Source: a bacterium (GTDB lineage Bacteria; Patescibacteriota; Microgenomatia; JAUYPR01). From it: a stretch of 45,654 bases of DNA. The notes beneath the pieces were generated by a model that worked only from the letters and a program-made list of their open reading frames with translations, did not search any database and was not told where the DNA came from. The position numbers were made by a program, and so were the translations under genes. Location of the stretch: NCBI GenBank assembly GCA_030695785.1, contig JAUYPR010000055.1, forward strand, positions 1-45,654, written 5' to 3'. Positions 16,088-23,501 of this stretch are shown here, piece after piece. Each line of letters starts with the position of its first letter. The first letter of the stretch is position 1.

Positions 16088-17206
16088 TTACGTGGCAAGC
16101 TCGAGGTAATCTTTGAGTTTTTTACTCCGGGTTGGATGCCGCAGTTTGCGAATGGCTTTTGCTTCAATTTGGCGAATCCGCTCGCGCGTTACCCCAAATT
16201 CTCTCCCGACTTCTTCCAATGTCCGCGCCTTCCCGTCCTGCAAACCGAAACGCAGCTGCAGAACCTTTCGCTCCCGATCTGACAGCGTCCCCAAAACTTC
16301 TTCCACTTGATTCTTTAAAAGCTCTTGCGCGGCTTTTTCATCCGGCGACAAATCTGACGTCGGCACAAAATCTGAAAGGTGGCTGTCCTCTTCTTCCCCC
16401 ACCGGCGTTTCCAGTGAAGCCGGTTCTTGCGACACTTTGATAATCTCCCGAATTTTCGACACATCCACCTCCATGGCTTTGGCGACTTCCTCTGGGAGCG
16501 GTTCGCGCCCCAACTCCTGCATGAGCCGGCGGGAGATACGGACAAACCGATTAATCGTCTCCACCATGTGAACCGGGATGCGGATGGTCCGGGCCTGGTC
16601 GGCAATCGCGCGTGTAATGGCTTGGCGAATCCACCAGGTTGCATACGTCGAAAACTTATACCCCCGCTTGTAATCAAACTTTTCAACCGCTCGGATTAAT
16701 CCCTGATTGCCTTCTTGAATCAGGTCCAAAAGTGTGAGCCCACGGCCGACATATTTTTTTGCAATCGAGACGACTAAGCGTAAATTCGCTTCAATCAGCG
16801 CGCGTTTTGCCTGAAGACTCCCAGCTTCAATGCGTTTGGCTAAATCAACTTCCTGCTCATAGGTTAAAAGCGAAATGCGGCCAATTTCCCGGAGATATTG
16901 GCGAACCGGGTCGGTGACAAATTTGTCTCCCACTGTTACCAAGAGCTCGAGTTCTTTCGCAAGGTCGGAAGAAATCTCTAAATCCTGCTCCGCCTCCTCG
17001 GCATTCACGTCAAACACGTCCACGCCGAGTACTAAAAGCCTTTCGTACATCTCATCCAGTTCCTGCAAATGCAGTTCCGCGCGGGGGAATGCCTGGAGTA
17101 CGTCGTCTTGCGTCAAAAACCCTCCCCGTTTCCCCTTTTCGATCAGGGAGCGGATCTTCTCTTTCTGGGTTTTCGGCAATGATGGTTTTGTTTTTTTGGT
17201 GGCCAT
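16088..17206 (-). CDS. rpoD: RNA polymerase primary sigma factor RpoD (SigA)
   Basis: This is a 372-residue sigma-70 factor. Region 1.2 ([17 protein letters not shown]) is followed by region 2 ([41 protein letters not shown]), region 3 ([10 protein letters not shown]) and region 4 ([33 protein letters not shown]). A short N-terminal region 1.1-like segment is present. It should direct polymerase to TTGACA/TATAAT promoters, which matches those seen in the window. It is six bases from dnaG and five from cobO, in the macromolecular synthesis arrangement. Confidence 0.96.
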   Translation of the reverse strand: MATKKTKPSLPKTQKEKIRSLIEKGKRGGFLTQDDVLQAFPRAELHLQELDEMYERLLVLGVDVFDVNAEEAEQDLEISSDLAKELELLVTVGDKFVTDPVRQYLREIGRISLLTYEQEVDLAKRIEAGSLQAKRALIEANLRLVVSIAKKYVGRGLTLLDLIQEGNQGLIRAVEKFDYKRGYKFSTYATWWIRQAITRAIADQARTIRIPVHMVETINRFVRISRRLMQELGREPLPEEVAKAMEVDVSKIREIIKVSQEPASLETPVGEEEDSHLSDFVPTSDLSPDEKAAQELLKNQVEEVLGTLSDRERKVLQLRFGLQDGKARTLEEVGREFGVTRERIRQIEAKAIRKLRHPTRSKKLKDYLELAT

Positions 17207-17211
17207 GGGAT

Positions 17212-18963
17212 TTATGGATAAAGCTCTTGCAGATCTTGGGTTAAATGTGAAAGCTCCGTTTCATACGATTCAATCTGGTCCATTTCCTTCCTCGCTTGGG
17301 CAATTTTTAAAAGGCGGGACGTTTCCCGCAATTGCCTGCGGATGCGGGCGTGCCGCAGCGATCGTTTGATCAGTCTAAGTTCCCGCTCGCGATCCAAATC
17401 CTCTGAGATTTCTGCAAACACCAACGGCTGTACAACTTTCCGCATGGTTAGCGGAAGATGCTTCAGCACGTCTTCAGCATCTCGTTCATTATACTCCTGG
17501 AGTTGGGAAAAAAGCAACGCAAAAACAGCCTTCCCGGTTGTGGTGACAAAATCCATTTCGGCGATACCCTCAAGATCGCTTTTCTTCACACTCTTCCCCA
17601 AGAAGAGAACGGTAAAAAAATACTGCTCGCGCTTCGGGAGCGAAAAGGCTCGGCCGGGAGGCACTGGAGGGGCCGCAATGTCGACACGCCTGGGTTGGCG
17701 GAGACGTGCAAGCTCTTGTTTGACGACGCCAAGGTCGACACCGACAAGGGTGGCGAATCGCTCCACAATCAATGTCTGTTCAATTCTATTCTCAATGCCC
17801 GCGAGAACTGGGAGAAACGCTTCAACCGCGCGCCGTTTTTGGGTTGGATTCTCCAGTTGAAACTGACTGACTATTGTTTCCATCCAAAAGTCATAAATGC
17901 CTTGCGCGTGGCCAAGGCAGACTGTCAACGTCCCTGGCCGGGCACGAATATAGTCAGCCGGATCCAACCCATCCGGAAGCGATACAACAGAGATCCCAAG
18001 CCCCAACGCATGCGCCCGCTCAATGCCCCGCAGGGTCGCACTTGTGCCGGCCACATCCGGATCAAAACAAACAATCGCTTCATGCGTATATCGCTTCAAA
18101 AGCTGAATTTGGTCATCGGTCAGCGCCGTCCCTTTTACCGCAACTGTCCACTTCACGCCATCCTGATACGCCATCAGCATATCCATTTCCCCCTCCACTA
18201 ATACTGCGTTTTTTGCCGTCCGGATGTCCTGTTTTGTTTGGTCGAGCCCAAACAGGGTTCGACCCTTGGTAAACACCGGTGTTTCAGGGGAATTGACGTA
18301 TTTCGCGCTTTCTTCCGTCAGCGTCCGGCCGGCAAATCCAACCACGTTGCCGTGGATATCACGCAAAGGAAACATTACGCGCCCCCGGAACCGGTCGTAC
18401 GGCCTGCCTCGATCACTCGGTACCAACAGCCCTGCTTGCAGCAGTTCGTCCGAAGAAAACCCCTTTGTTTGTAAAAACTTGCTGGTTGCATCCCATGAAT
18501 TTGGCGCATAGCCAAGCTGGAATGTCTGGATGGTCTCATCCAAAAGCCCCCGTTCCGATAGGTACGCGCGGCCGCGTCTTCCGGTTTCGTGCTGGGTCAG
18601 CAGGTAGTGGAAGTAGGATTGCGCAAGGCTGTTGGCCGCTAGAATCCGTTCTTTGATGCTCGTGCTTTCAAATTGAATGTTCCTGCTCTGAATCTCGATA
18701 CCAACCCGCGCGCCCAGGGTACGCATGGCTTCAGGGAAATCCATCCCTTCTATCTCCATAAGAAATGAAAACGAGTCGCCGCCTTTCGAACACCCAAAAC
18801 AGTGCCAACTTTGCCGGTCGGGTGAGACCATAAACGAGGGGGTTTTTTCGGTGTGGAAAGGACAGAGTCCTTTAAAGTTTTTGCCCGCTTTCTTCAGCTT
18901 CACATATTCGCCGACCAGCTCGACGATATCAACTTTTGCCTTAATTTCGTCTTTTGGATCCAT
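17212..18963 (-). CDS. dnaG: DNA primase DnaG
   Basis: This is a 583-residue protein that makes RNA primers at the fork. The N-terminal zinc ribbon ([11 protein letters not shown], then HCFGC) is followed by the catalytic core ([23 protein letters not shown]) and the TOPRIM motifs [14 protein letters not shown] and [12 protein letters not shown] helicase-binding C-terminal region is present but short. TGCTACAAT on the minus strand, six bases upstream of the ATG, supports the start. Followed directly by rpoD. Confidence 0.96.
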   Translation of the reverse strand: MDPKDEIKAKVDIVELVGEYVKLKKAGKNFKGLCPFHTEKTPSFMVSPDRQSWHCFGCSKGGDSFSFLMEIEGMDFPEAMRTLGARVGIEIQSRNIQFESTSIKERILAANSLAQSYFHYLLTQHETGRRGRAYLSERGLLDETIQTFQLGYAPNSWDATSKFLQTKGFSSDELLQAGLLVPSDRGRPYDRFRGRVMFPLRDIHGNVVGFAGRTLTEESAKYVNSPETPVFTKGRTLFGLDQTKQDIRTAKNAVLVEGEMDMLMAYQDGVKWTVAVKGTALTDDQIQLLKRYTHEAIVCFDPDVAGTSATLRGIERAHALGLGISVVSLPDGLDPADYIRARPGTLTVCLGHAQGIYDFWMETIVSQFQLENPTQKRRAVEAFLPVLAGIENRIEQTLIVERFATLVGVDLGVVKQELARLRQPRRVDIAAPPVPPGRAFSLPKREQYFFTVLFLGKSVKKSDLEGIAEMDFVTTTGKAVFALLFSQLQEYNERDAEDVLKHLPLTMRKVVQPLVFAEISEDLDRERELRLIKRSLRHARIRRQLRETSRLLKIAQARKEMDQIESYETELSHLTQDLQELYP

Positions 18964-18969
18964 GCCGCC

Positions 18970-18978
18970 ATTGTAGCA
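18970..18978 (-). promoter_or_regulatory. Extended -10 of dnaG
   Basis: TGCTACAAT on the minus strand with TACAAT at 18970-18975, six bases from ATG 18963. It lies in the gap after the Nudix gene, so dnaG-rpoD can be transcribed independently of the upstream toxin-antitoxin genes. Confidence 0.6.
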
Positions 18979-18982
18979 CGCG

Positions 18983-19408
18983 CTACCTGATATGTTTCAG
19001 CAGGGCCTTCAGTGTGTCCGCCGCATCATACGACGGGGATTGAAATGCTTCTGCGGTTACCCAGTGGTGTTCGGTGATGTTTTCCTTTGCCGGATTTTTT
19101 GTAAGGTCAACCTCGGTGTTTGTTGATTGGCACTGAAACGCCAGCGCGACAATCTGCATGCCATCGCCTTCGCGGATGAACCAGTAGTACCCGATACATC
19201 TTTCAACGTCGACGTCTAACCCCACTTCTTCTTTCACCTCGCGGAGTACTGTTTCTTCCGCCGACTCGCCGTATTCAATTTTTCCACCCGGAAGATCCCA
19301 AATATCTTTTCCATCAATGACTTCTTTGATCACTAAAAATCGACCGTCCTTCAAAATCAAGGCCTTTGCAGCCGGCCGGATGCGCGGTTCTGGTGTGCTC
19401 ATCCCCAT
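18983..19408 (-). CDS. Nudix hydrolase
   Basis: This is a 141-residue protein with a complete Nudix box beginning at GGKIEYGESAEETVLREV and ending KEEVGL, the magnesium-binding helix that hydrolyses nucleoside diphosphates linked to another group. The rest (KALILKDGRFLVIKE; WDLPG) is typical of MutT/ADP-ribose-like members; the substrate cannot be told from sequence. It starts two bases after the BrnA stop and is probably co-transcribed with the BrnT-BrnA pair. An internal Met at residue 3 is an alternative start. Confidence 0.88.
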   Translation of the reverse strand: MGMSTPEPRIRPAAKALILKDGRFLVIKEVIDGKDIWDLPGGKIEYGESAEETVLREVKEEVGLDVDVERCIGYYWFIREGDGMQIVALAFQCQSTNTEVDLTKNPAKENITEHHWVTAEAFQSPSYDAADTLKALLKHIR

Positions 19409-19410
19409 GG

Positions 19411-19686
19411 TTATCGCTGTAACTCCTGCTGTACACGCTCGGCTAAAAATATCTTCATAAGCGACTGATACGGAACATCACGACCATTCGCTAACTGCTT
19501 CAGCCGTACAAGAAGATGGCTGGGAAGACGGATCGAGATGGTCTCGGTCGATGGTCGTAGGTTTGGAAATGTGACCGGTTCGGCCTTATCCCAATCAAAA
19601 TATTCCGACGTGTCTGCGGTCGCCCAAAACGTCCGTTCCTCGTCTTCAGTGTTGAATTTTGGAATTTTCTTGAATTTCTTTTTCAT
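19411..19686 (-). CDS. brnA: BrnA-type antitoxin
   Basis: This is a 91-residue protein. The C-terminal half (TISIRLPSHLLVRLKQLANG, then PYQSLMKIFLAERV) is a ribbon-helix-helix DNA-binding fold, and the N-terminal acidic segment (FWATADTSEYFDWDKAEPV) matches BrnA/CopG-like antitoxins that neutralise BrnT. It overlaps the toxin reading frame by 41 bases, in the toxin-first order usual for BrnT-BrnA. Confidence 0.85.
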   Translation of the reverse strand: MKKKFKKIPKFNTEDEERTFWATADTSEYFDWDKAEPVTFPNLRPSTETISIRLPSHLLVRLKQLANGRDVPYQSLMKIFLAERVQQELQR

Positions 19687-19966
19687 ATCGCCTCCTTTCT
19701 TTCTTATGCATGTCTCGAGCAGAAATAATTCTGATATTTTTTCCTCGAATCGTAAAAATAATAGTCAAGGATCTCCCTAAATCTGTCATCCCCCATAGCA
19801 TAAATCGCGGCTCGGTCAACGAATGCTTGACATCTTCAACAATAAAATTGGGCTCATGAAGAAAAACCTCTTCTGCTTCTCGGCTTGTGACTCCATGGGC
19901 AATAACATTCTTCTCAACATTCCCCTTATCCCATTCAAATTGCAAAACATTGGGCAATGCCGCCAT
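19646..19966 (-). CDS. brnT: BrnT-type toxin
   Basis: This is a 106-residue protein. FEWDKGNVEKNVIAHGVTSR and EAEEVFL, then RFMLWGMTDLGRSL and NIRIISARDMHKKERRRYE, are the hallmark elements of the BrnT family, RelE-fold ribonucleases. The start is fixed by a promoter: TTGACA, 17 bases, TATACT, six bases, ATG. It is slightly longer than the usual 90-95 residues because the C-terminus extends into the brnA frame. Confidence 0.88.
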   Translation of the reverse strand: MAALPNVLQFEWDKGNVEKNVIAHGVTSREAEEVFLHEPNFIVEDVKHSLTEPRFMLWGMTDLGRSLTIIFTIRGKNIRIISARDMHKKERRRYEKEIQENSKIQH

Positions 19967-19972
19967 ATTTAA

Positions 19973-20001
19973 AGTATATAACCATCATATACAATTGTCA
20001 A
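19973..20001 (-). promoter_or_regulatory. brnT-brnA promoter with inverted repeat
   Basis: Minus strand TTGACA (19996-20001), 17-base spacer, TATACT (19973-19978), six bases to ATG. GTATAT and ATATAC (19974-19979, 19987-19992) form an inverted repeat across the -10 and spacer, a likely BrnA operator. Confidence 0.75.
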
Positions 20002-20035
20002 GGGCGGTTGTTCATGATAAACTCAAGAAAATCAG

Positions 20036-20572
20036 ATGGACCTGAAGGCTATACTGACTATTCTCCATCTTCTCGGTGTCGTGATCGGTGTGGGGAGCGC
20101 GTATGGAAGTGACCTGACATTCCTGCAAAGTGTCCGCAGTGGAATCATTGATCAATGCGCATTCGTAAGGTTAAAAAGGCTCAGCCGGTTTGTATGGATT
20201 GGACTTGCCATCATCGCGGTTTCTGGCATTGGATTATTTCTTCTTGACCCACATCGCTATCTTGCCTCCTCAAAATTCCTGGCAAAAATGACGGTTGTTG
20301 CCATGCTCGTAGCGAACGGGCTTGTCTTTCACTGGGTCCATCTGCCGCGTCTTGCTGGTAAGACCTGGAGAAATCATCGATCCGCACTTCTTTTGAGCGG
20401 TGTCGTTTCATTCGTTTCCTGGACAAGTGCGATTATTCTTGGATTTTTGCGCGCGGTTCCGCTTGCGTATGGAGAAATCATGGGTATCTACATCGGCGTT
20501 ATTGTAGGTGGAATCTGCATCGGACTTCTCCTCCAACCATTCATCTTCCCGAAGAAAAATGGTGGCTCGTGA
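20036..20572 (+). CDS. Polytopic membrane protein (DUF2269/CopD-like pattern)
   Basis: This is a 178-residue protein with four to five helices. The first helix (ILTILHLLGVVIGVGSAYGS) has the LH-LLG-G pattern seen in DUF2269 and CopD-like membrane proteins, and another His lies in FHWVHLP. These features are suggestive but not specific. TGATAAACT (20015-20023) is a probable extended -10, 12 bases before the ATG. It is divergent from brnT. Confidence 0.6.
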   Translation: MDLKAILTILHLLGVVIGVGSAYGSDLTFLQSVRSGIIDQCAFVRLKRLSRFVWIGLAIIAVSGIGLFLLDPHRYLASSKFLAKMTVVAMLVANGLVFHWVHLPRLAGKTWRNHRSALLLSGVVSFVSWTSAIILGFLRAVPLAYGEIMGIYIGVIVGGICIGLLLQPFIFPKKNGGS

Positions 20573-20601
20573 CTTCGGTTGAGAACTCGTGTATTGACAC
20601 A

Positions 20602-20639
20602 TTCGACTATGCTCAGTGTCAATACTGAGTGAAATCGAA
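20602..20639. repeat. Hairpin repeat (TTCGACT...CTCAGT type)
   Basis: Arms 20602-20617 and 20624-20639 pair at 12 of 16 positions, plus two wobbles, around GTCAAT. AGTATTGACA-like sequence sits on both sides. The element just precedes the RRM gene promoter and could end transcription of the upstream membrane gene. A degenerate relative (CCCTGAGTTGAATCGAATGG) lies near 21560-21580. Confidence 0.6.
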
Positions 20640-20642
20640 GTA

Positions 20643-20673
20643 TTGACAAAAAAACGTCTGTTTATGCTATAAT
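20643..20673 (+). promoter_or_regulatory. Promoter of the RRM gene
   Basis: TTGACA (20643-20648), 19-base spacer, TGC-TATAAT (-10 at 20668-20673). It is near-consensus and has an extended -10, so probably strong. Confidence 0.75.
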
Positions 20674-20679
20674 ATCTTC

Positions 20680-20791
20680 TAGTCCACGAACAGTCTCGTG
20701 TCGACAAACCCCTGAGGACAACCCAGGAGAAGTTTCGATCGACCGTCAAGTAGGTGTTTCGTGAGTAAGGTTGTTGAAGGGGGTGAGTGAA
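20680..20791 (+). promoter_or_regulatory. Long structured 5' leader of the RRM gene
   Basis: About 112 bases separate the predicted start of transcription from ATG 20792. This is unusual here, where most genes are leaderless. It includes a hairpin CACGA-ACAGTC-TCGTG (20685-20700), possible GTCGA/TCGAC pairing, and a strong Shine-Dalgarno AAGGGGGTGA (20777-20786). Temperature or autoregulation by the RRM protein is possible but unproven. Confidence 0.5.
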
Positions 20792-21070
20792 ATGGCAAAA
20801 AAATTATTCGTTGGTAGTCTTTCTTGGAATACGACTGATCAAACCCTGCGCGATTTCTTCGCACAAGCTGGTACTGTCGCCTCGGCGACGGTTATTACCG
20901 ACCGCATGAGTGGCAAATCTCGCGGATTCGGTTTTGTCGAAATGTCAAATGACGAGGAAGCAGAGAAAGCAAAAGAACTCAACGGCAAACCATTGGATGG
21001 ACGCAACATTTTTGTAAATGAGGCGCGCCCAATGCAACCCCGCGATGATCGCGGCGGTGACATGCGATAA
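20792..21070 (+). CDS. Single-RRM RNA-binding protein
   Basis: This is a 92-residue protein made of one RNA recognition motif. RNP2 is KLFVGSLSW (residues 4-12), and RNP1 is KSRGFGFVEM (about 46-55), followed by the final strand NIFVNEARP. Aromatic residues at the RNP positions are intact. Small bacterial RRM proteins of this type are often cold-induced and bind single-stranded RNA. The start is set by an SD five bases upstream. The glycine-rich tail seen in cyanobacterial relatives is nearly absent. Confidence 0.93.
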   Translation: MAKKLFVGSLSWNTTDQTLRDFFAQAGTVASATVITDRMSGKSRGFGFVEMSNDEEAEKAKELNGKPLDGRNIFVNEARPMQPRDDRGGDMR

Positions 21071-21374
21071 AACGCATTTATCCGAAGGTTGAGAGAAAAA
21101 CTCCGTTCGCTTTTTGAATGAAATCATGGCAATCGTGGAGATGGTTTTTTGTGGCCTTGAAGGTTTCACAAAGGAGGGGCGGAGTATAGGGCGGCAAATT
21201 CATAATCTAAACTCATCTGAATTCAGGCAGGGTTTCCGGCGGAGACTTTAATGTTATATCAACATCTCTTGTACTTATCTCTATATAAATGCTTTTATAT
21301 CTAATATCATTATTGCATGGATCTGCGGCGGTAGTAGATTTAGCTATAGGGGAATTCTATCACAAAATGAGCAT

Positions 21375-21410
21375 AAAAAACCTCAGCGGACCTTGCGGTA
21401 CGAGCTGAGG
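21375..21410 (-). terminator. Rho-independent terminator of the candidate tiny RNA
   Basis: Minus strand: CCTCAGC (21404-21410) pairs with GCTGAGG (21381-21387), with an inner ACC-GCAA-GGT tetraloop stem, followed directly by six T (21375-21380). Confidence 0.75.
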
Positions 21411-21417
21411 CGTTTAT
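21375..21417 (-). ncRNA. Candidate tiny RNA, about 43 nt
   Basis: A minus-strand promoter (21424-21452) ends about seven bases before this interval, and the interval ends in a strong terminator. The predicted RNA is almost entirely the terminator hairpin with a GNRA loop plus about seven 5' bases. No minus-strand gene lies downstream for more than 300 bases, so it is not an obvious attenuator. It could be a regulatory or sponge RNA, or a transcription roadblock. The call rests on architecture only. Confidence 0.5.
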
Positions 21418-21423
21418 GGTGTA

Positions 21424-21452
21424 AATATACTCTATTTACCCTTATGTGTCAA
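21424..21452 (-). promoter_or_regulatory. Promoter of the candidate tiny RNA with palindrome
   Basis: Minus strand TTGACA (21447-21452), 17-base spacer, TATATT (21424-21429). GTAAATA-TACTC-TATTTAC (21421-21439) is a perfect 7-base inverted repeat overlapping the -10 box and spacer, so it may be an operator. Confidence 0.65.
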
Positions 21453-21643
21453 GCCATGCCACAATCCCAAAAAAAACTAACCTCAAAATCCATATCTACG
21501 TTTCATTCATCAAAACATTCTCATTCAAGTTTTTCTTTGCTTGCCCTGAGTTTATTTACCCTGAGTTGAATCGAATGGGTCGAAGGGGCGGCAAATCTTC
21601 GCTGTATGCCATAATTTTTTAGAACTGTTTTTTGCGTATGTTT

Positions 21644-21829
21644 TTAGGCAGCTTCAAACCTTGCCTTATTTTCAACCATCCACTTCTCCATATCCTCTTT
21701 AGTCTTACTAGAGTCATCCATTACTTCAGGATGAGCTTTAACGTAATGAGGCTTAAGTGCATTCATCCATTCCTCGAATGTTTCACCTTGAGCTTCAAGT
21801 TCGCATAGGTCGCATTTAAGAGTTTTCAT
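21644..21829 (-). CDS. Small Cys/His protein, probably zinc-binding
   Basis: This is a 61-residue protein. The N-terminal CDLC pair (Cys6, Cys9), with HYVKAH (His28, His33), gives a C-x2-C-x18-H-x4-H spacing like a zinc finger. The layout (GETFEEWMNALKPHYVKAHP) resembles small DUF1059-type proteins. Strong SD AAAGGAGGTG precedes the ATG by about ten bases, unlike most genes here. It stands alone between the tiny RNA and the tRNA-Ser. Confidence 0.7.
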   Translation of the reverse strand: MKTLKCDLCELEAQGETFEEWMNALKPHYVKAHPEVMDDSSKTKEDMEKWMVENKARFEAA

Positions 21830-21925
21830 AAATATTTTTCACCTCCTTTAAAGCTTAATTATATTATCGACCTTTTATATAATATTATCTAACCAAATCT
21901 TCCATTGGAACACTCGCTGCTCCTG

Positions 21926-21960
21926 CAACGTAAGAAATTTCTTCGAAATTTCTTACGTTG
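21926..21960. repeat. Perfect 16-bp inverted repeat next to tRNA-Ser(GGA)
   Basis: CAACGTAAGAAATTTC (21926-21941), loop TTC, then its exact reverse complement (21945-21960). It begins at the base following the tRNA discriminator. No T-run follows it, so it may be a processing or termination structure, or an element inserted at the tRNA end. Confidence 0.7.
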
Positions 21961-22047
21961 CGGAGGAGGTGGGATTCGAACCCACGATACCCTTGCGGGC
22001 ATACACACTTTCCAGGCGTGCGCTCTAGGCCACTAAGCGACTCCTCC
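21961..22047 (-). tRNA. tRNA-Ser(GGA)
   Basis: 87 bases with acceptor GGAGGAG/CTCCTCC, anticodon arm CACGC-CTGGAAA-GTGTG (anticodon GGA), a long variable arm (TGCCCGCAAGGGTA) and T-arm TGGGTTCGAATCCCA. Discriminator G. CCA is not encoded. Confidence 0.93.
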
Positions 22048-22061
22048 TGGATTACATTGTA

Positions 22062-22475
22062 TCAAATGACAGGAATTCGATGTTTGACTGAGCGCCAGAG
22101 GTCTTTTTCGGTCTCGAAGGTTAATTTCTCCTCGACTTCCTCCAACAGTACCCACGCGGCGTCTTGCATCTCCCAGGAAAGCTTGAATTCGGTCGTTCGT
22201 GCGCCCATGAGGAAAAAGGTGACCGTTTTGAAATGCTTTTCTCCGTCTTGCGTGTACACGTATCGGACCGACCCCGCCTTGTCAGTAATGCGCGCATCAA
22301 TGCCGGTTTCTTCTCTCACCTCACGGACAGCCGTCTCTTCTGGCTTTTCACCCTTCTCAATATGCCCTTTCGGAAACCCCCATCCTTTGTGGCCGGAGTG
22401 TTGAGAAATAAGAATGGTAGGCGGAGTATCGTCTACGTTCATAACAATCCCGCCAGCGGAAATATGTTGTTGCAT
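22062..22475 (-). CDS. Nudix hydrolase, Ap4A-type pattern
   Basis: This is a 137-residue protein with the Nudix box from GHIEKGEKPEETAVREV to REETGI and a preceding WGFPKG, the pattern of diadenosine tetraphosphate hydrolases. YVYTQDGEKHFKTVTFFL supports the fold. Its ATG overlaps the VapC-type stop by one base (TAATG), so it is the third gene of the toxin-antitoxin operon. Substrate is inferred. Confidence 0.88.
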   Translation of the reverse strand: MQQHISAGGIVMNVDDTPPTILISQHSGHKGWGFPKGHIEKGEKPEETAVREVREETGIDARITDKAGSVRYVYTQDGEKHFKTVTFFLMGARTTEFKLSWEMQDAAWVLLEEVEEKLTFETEKDLWRSVKHRIPVI

Positions 22476-22897
22476 TAGTGTTTGGTCTCTAATAACTCAA
22501 TCGACCCAACCTGCTTTGCCTTTTGAAAATATGCCCGATCGCACGTCAGGAGCGTTGCGCTTCTGGATTGGGCGAGAACATGATACACCGTATCGTACAC
22601 CGTGGTGTTAAACTGAAACGCCTGGGAAATAGCTTGTCCGCATACTTCCGTTGTCATCTCCTGATAGCTCAGAGGGAGGCGGGAAAAAACTCGATATGCT
22701 GCAAGCGCTTGATCTTGAGTATCCACCGAAAATCGCAGGCCATTTCCAACCTCAACCAAAAGCAAACGAGGAGCAAGTAACTCAACCATACCGGCCTTTT
22801 GTTCTTTGAAAAGACGAGCGATTTTTTGTCCGATCTTTTCATCTTCTTCTTGGATATAACAAATCACCACCGATGCATCAAGCACATACGCTTTCAT
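22475..22897 (-). CDS. VapC-family PIN-domain toxin
   Basis: This is a 140-residue protein. VLDASVVICYI (Asp7), a mid-protein VEVGNGL (Glu near 50), TVYDTVYHVLAQ and LLTCDRAYF (Asp near 117) give the four-acid PIN site of VapC endoribonucleases. The start overlaps the antitoxin stop by one base. Normal VapC length and intact catalytic residues indicate an active enzyme. Confidence 0.9.
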   Translation of the reverse strand: MKAYVLDASVVICYIQEEDEKIGQKIARLFKEQKAGMVELLAPRLLLVEVGNGLRFSVDTQDQALAAYRVFSRLPLSYQEMTTEVCGQAISQAFQFNTTVYDTVYHVLAQSRSATLLTCDRAYFQKAKQVGSIELLETKH

Positions 22898-23124
22898 TAT
22901 TGTCGTCCTCGGTGAATTGCCTCAAGAATTTCCTTTCGGTTGCGGAAAGGAAACTTCCCACGTAAGGCAAGAAATGCATCGACGGGGTCTTCTGTTTTTT
23001 CTTCAAGAAGTTGTCGTTCCACCGCCTGCGCGATAAAACGGCTCACCCCTCGTCGCCGAACCGACCGTTGAAGACCAGTATAAATATGCGCAGGGAGACT
23101 CACGGTAATACGATATGAATTCAT
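22897..23124 (-). CDS. VapB-like ribbon-helix-helix antitoxin
   Basis: This is a 75-residue protein. The N-terminus YRITVSLPAHIYTGLQRSV is a ribbon-helix-helix DNA-binding motif, and the C-terminal acidic/basic helix (PVDAFLALRGKFPF) would bind the toxin. The start at 23124 is chosen because it fits the ribbon strand and lies seven bases after a -10 box; a longer frame runs into the tRNA-Arg. Confidence 0.85.
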   Translation of the reverse strand: MNSYRITVSLPAHIYTGLQRSVRRRGVSRFIAQAVERQLLEEKTEDPVDAFLALRGKFPFRNRKEILEAIHRGRQ

Positions 23125-23160
23125 ACTTATTATCATACTACAAGTATGAATTTCTGTCAA
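23118..23160 (-). promoter_or_regulatory. VapBC promoter and operator
   Basis: Minus strand TTGACA (23155-23160), 17-base spacer, TATGAT (23132-23137), seven bases to ATG 23124. AATTCATACTT (23118-23128) and AAGTATGAATT (23142-23152) are perfect 11-base arms flanking the -10 box, with a further internal CATACT. Confidence 0.8.
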
Positions 23161-23208
23161 TGTTTTTTCCAAAGCAGACTCCTCCCAGTTTGGTATAATG
23201 GTGTTATT

Positions 23209-23283
23209 GCGCCCGTAGTTCAGCCTGGATAGAACGCAAGATTGCGGATCTTGAGGCCGCAGGTTCAAATCCTGCCGGGCGCA
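23209..23283 (+). tRNA. tRNA-Arg(GCG)
   Basis: 75 bases: acceptor GCGCCCG/CGGGCGC, anticodon arm CAAGA-TTGCGGA-TCTTG (anticodon GCG), T-arm GCAGG-TTCAAAT-CCTGC, discriminator A, no CCA encoded. TGGTATAAT upstream (-10 at 23194-23199) is an extended -10. GCG replaces the near-universal bacterial ACG. Confidence 0.93.
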
Positions 23284-23291
23284 CCGTACAC

Positions 23292-23323
23292 ATTCCAGAA
23301 AAGCGCTGCGCGCATTCTGGAAT
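23292..23323 (+). repeat. Hairpin between tRNA genes
   Basis: ATTCCAGAA (23292-23300) and TTCTGGAAT (23315-23323) form a perfect 9-base stem in the spacer between tRNA-Arg(GCG) and tRNA-Ser(CGA). It is a likely processing structure. Confidence 0.6.
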
Positions 23324-23329
23324 TGTTAC

Positions 23330-23419
23330 GGTGGGATGCGAGAGCGGTTGAATCGGCTGGTTTCGAAAACCATGCGAGGCGAAAGCCTCACGGGGGTTCA
23401 AATCCCTCTCCCACCGCCA
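23330..23419 (+). tRNA. tRNA-Ser(CGA), CCA encoded
   Basis: 87 bases plus encoded CCA (23417-23419). Acceptor GGTGGGA/TCCCACC, anticodon arm CTGGT-TTCGAAA-ACCAT (anticodon CGA, one mismatched closing pair), long variable arm (GCGAGGCGAAAGCCTCAC), T-arm GGGGGTTCAAATCCCTC. A hairpin CCAGGTA/TACCTGG (23417-23438) follows. Confidence 0.92.
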
Positions 23420-23440
23420 GGTATAATTCTGTACCTGGCT

Positions 23441-23464
23441 GGCAGGCGCAGACTTGTGCCTGCC
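23441..23464 (+). repeat. Hairpin before tRNA-Arg(CCG)
   Basis: GGCAGGCGC (23441-23449) pairs with GTGCCTGCC (23456-23464) with one G-T wobble. It is the second hairpin in the Ser-Arg spacer. Confidence 0.55.
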
Positions 23465-23501
23465 GCCGAGTCAAGTTAAATTTGATTCGGGGTAAATAAG
23501 T

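Larger units (their letters stand above)
21071..21643. other. 573-base region without protein genes
   Basis: The middle contains the candidate tiny RNA (21375-21417) with its promoter. GGGCGGCAAATTC at 21189-21201 recurs inverted at 26714-26726, and GGGCGGCAAAT again near 21586-21596. A decayed CCCTGAGTTGAATCG repeat lies near 21560. The remainder is AT-rich with no open frame that looks coding. Confidence 0.55.

Noticed and set aside
17458..18201. A 247-codon plus-strand frame opposite dnaG
   Set aside because: Complementary to the conserved primase core; no promoter, no recognisable protein.
21926..21960. Rho-independent terminator of tRNA-Ser(GGA)
   Set aside because: The stem is perfect but has no T-run on either side, so it is listed as an inverted repeat of unknown role.
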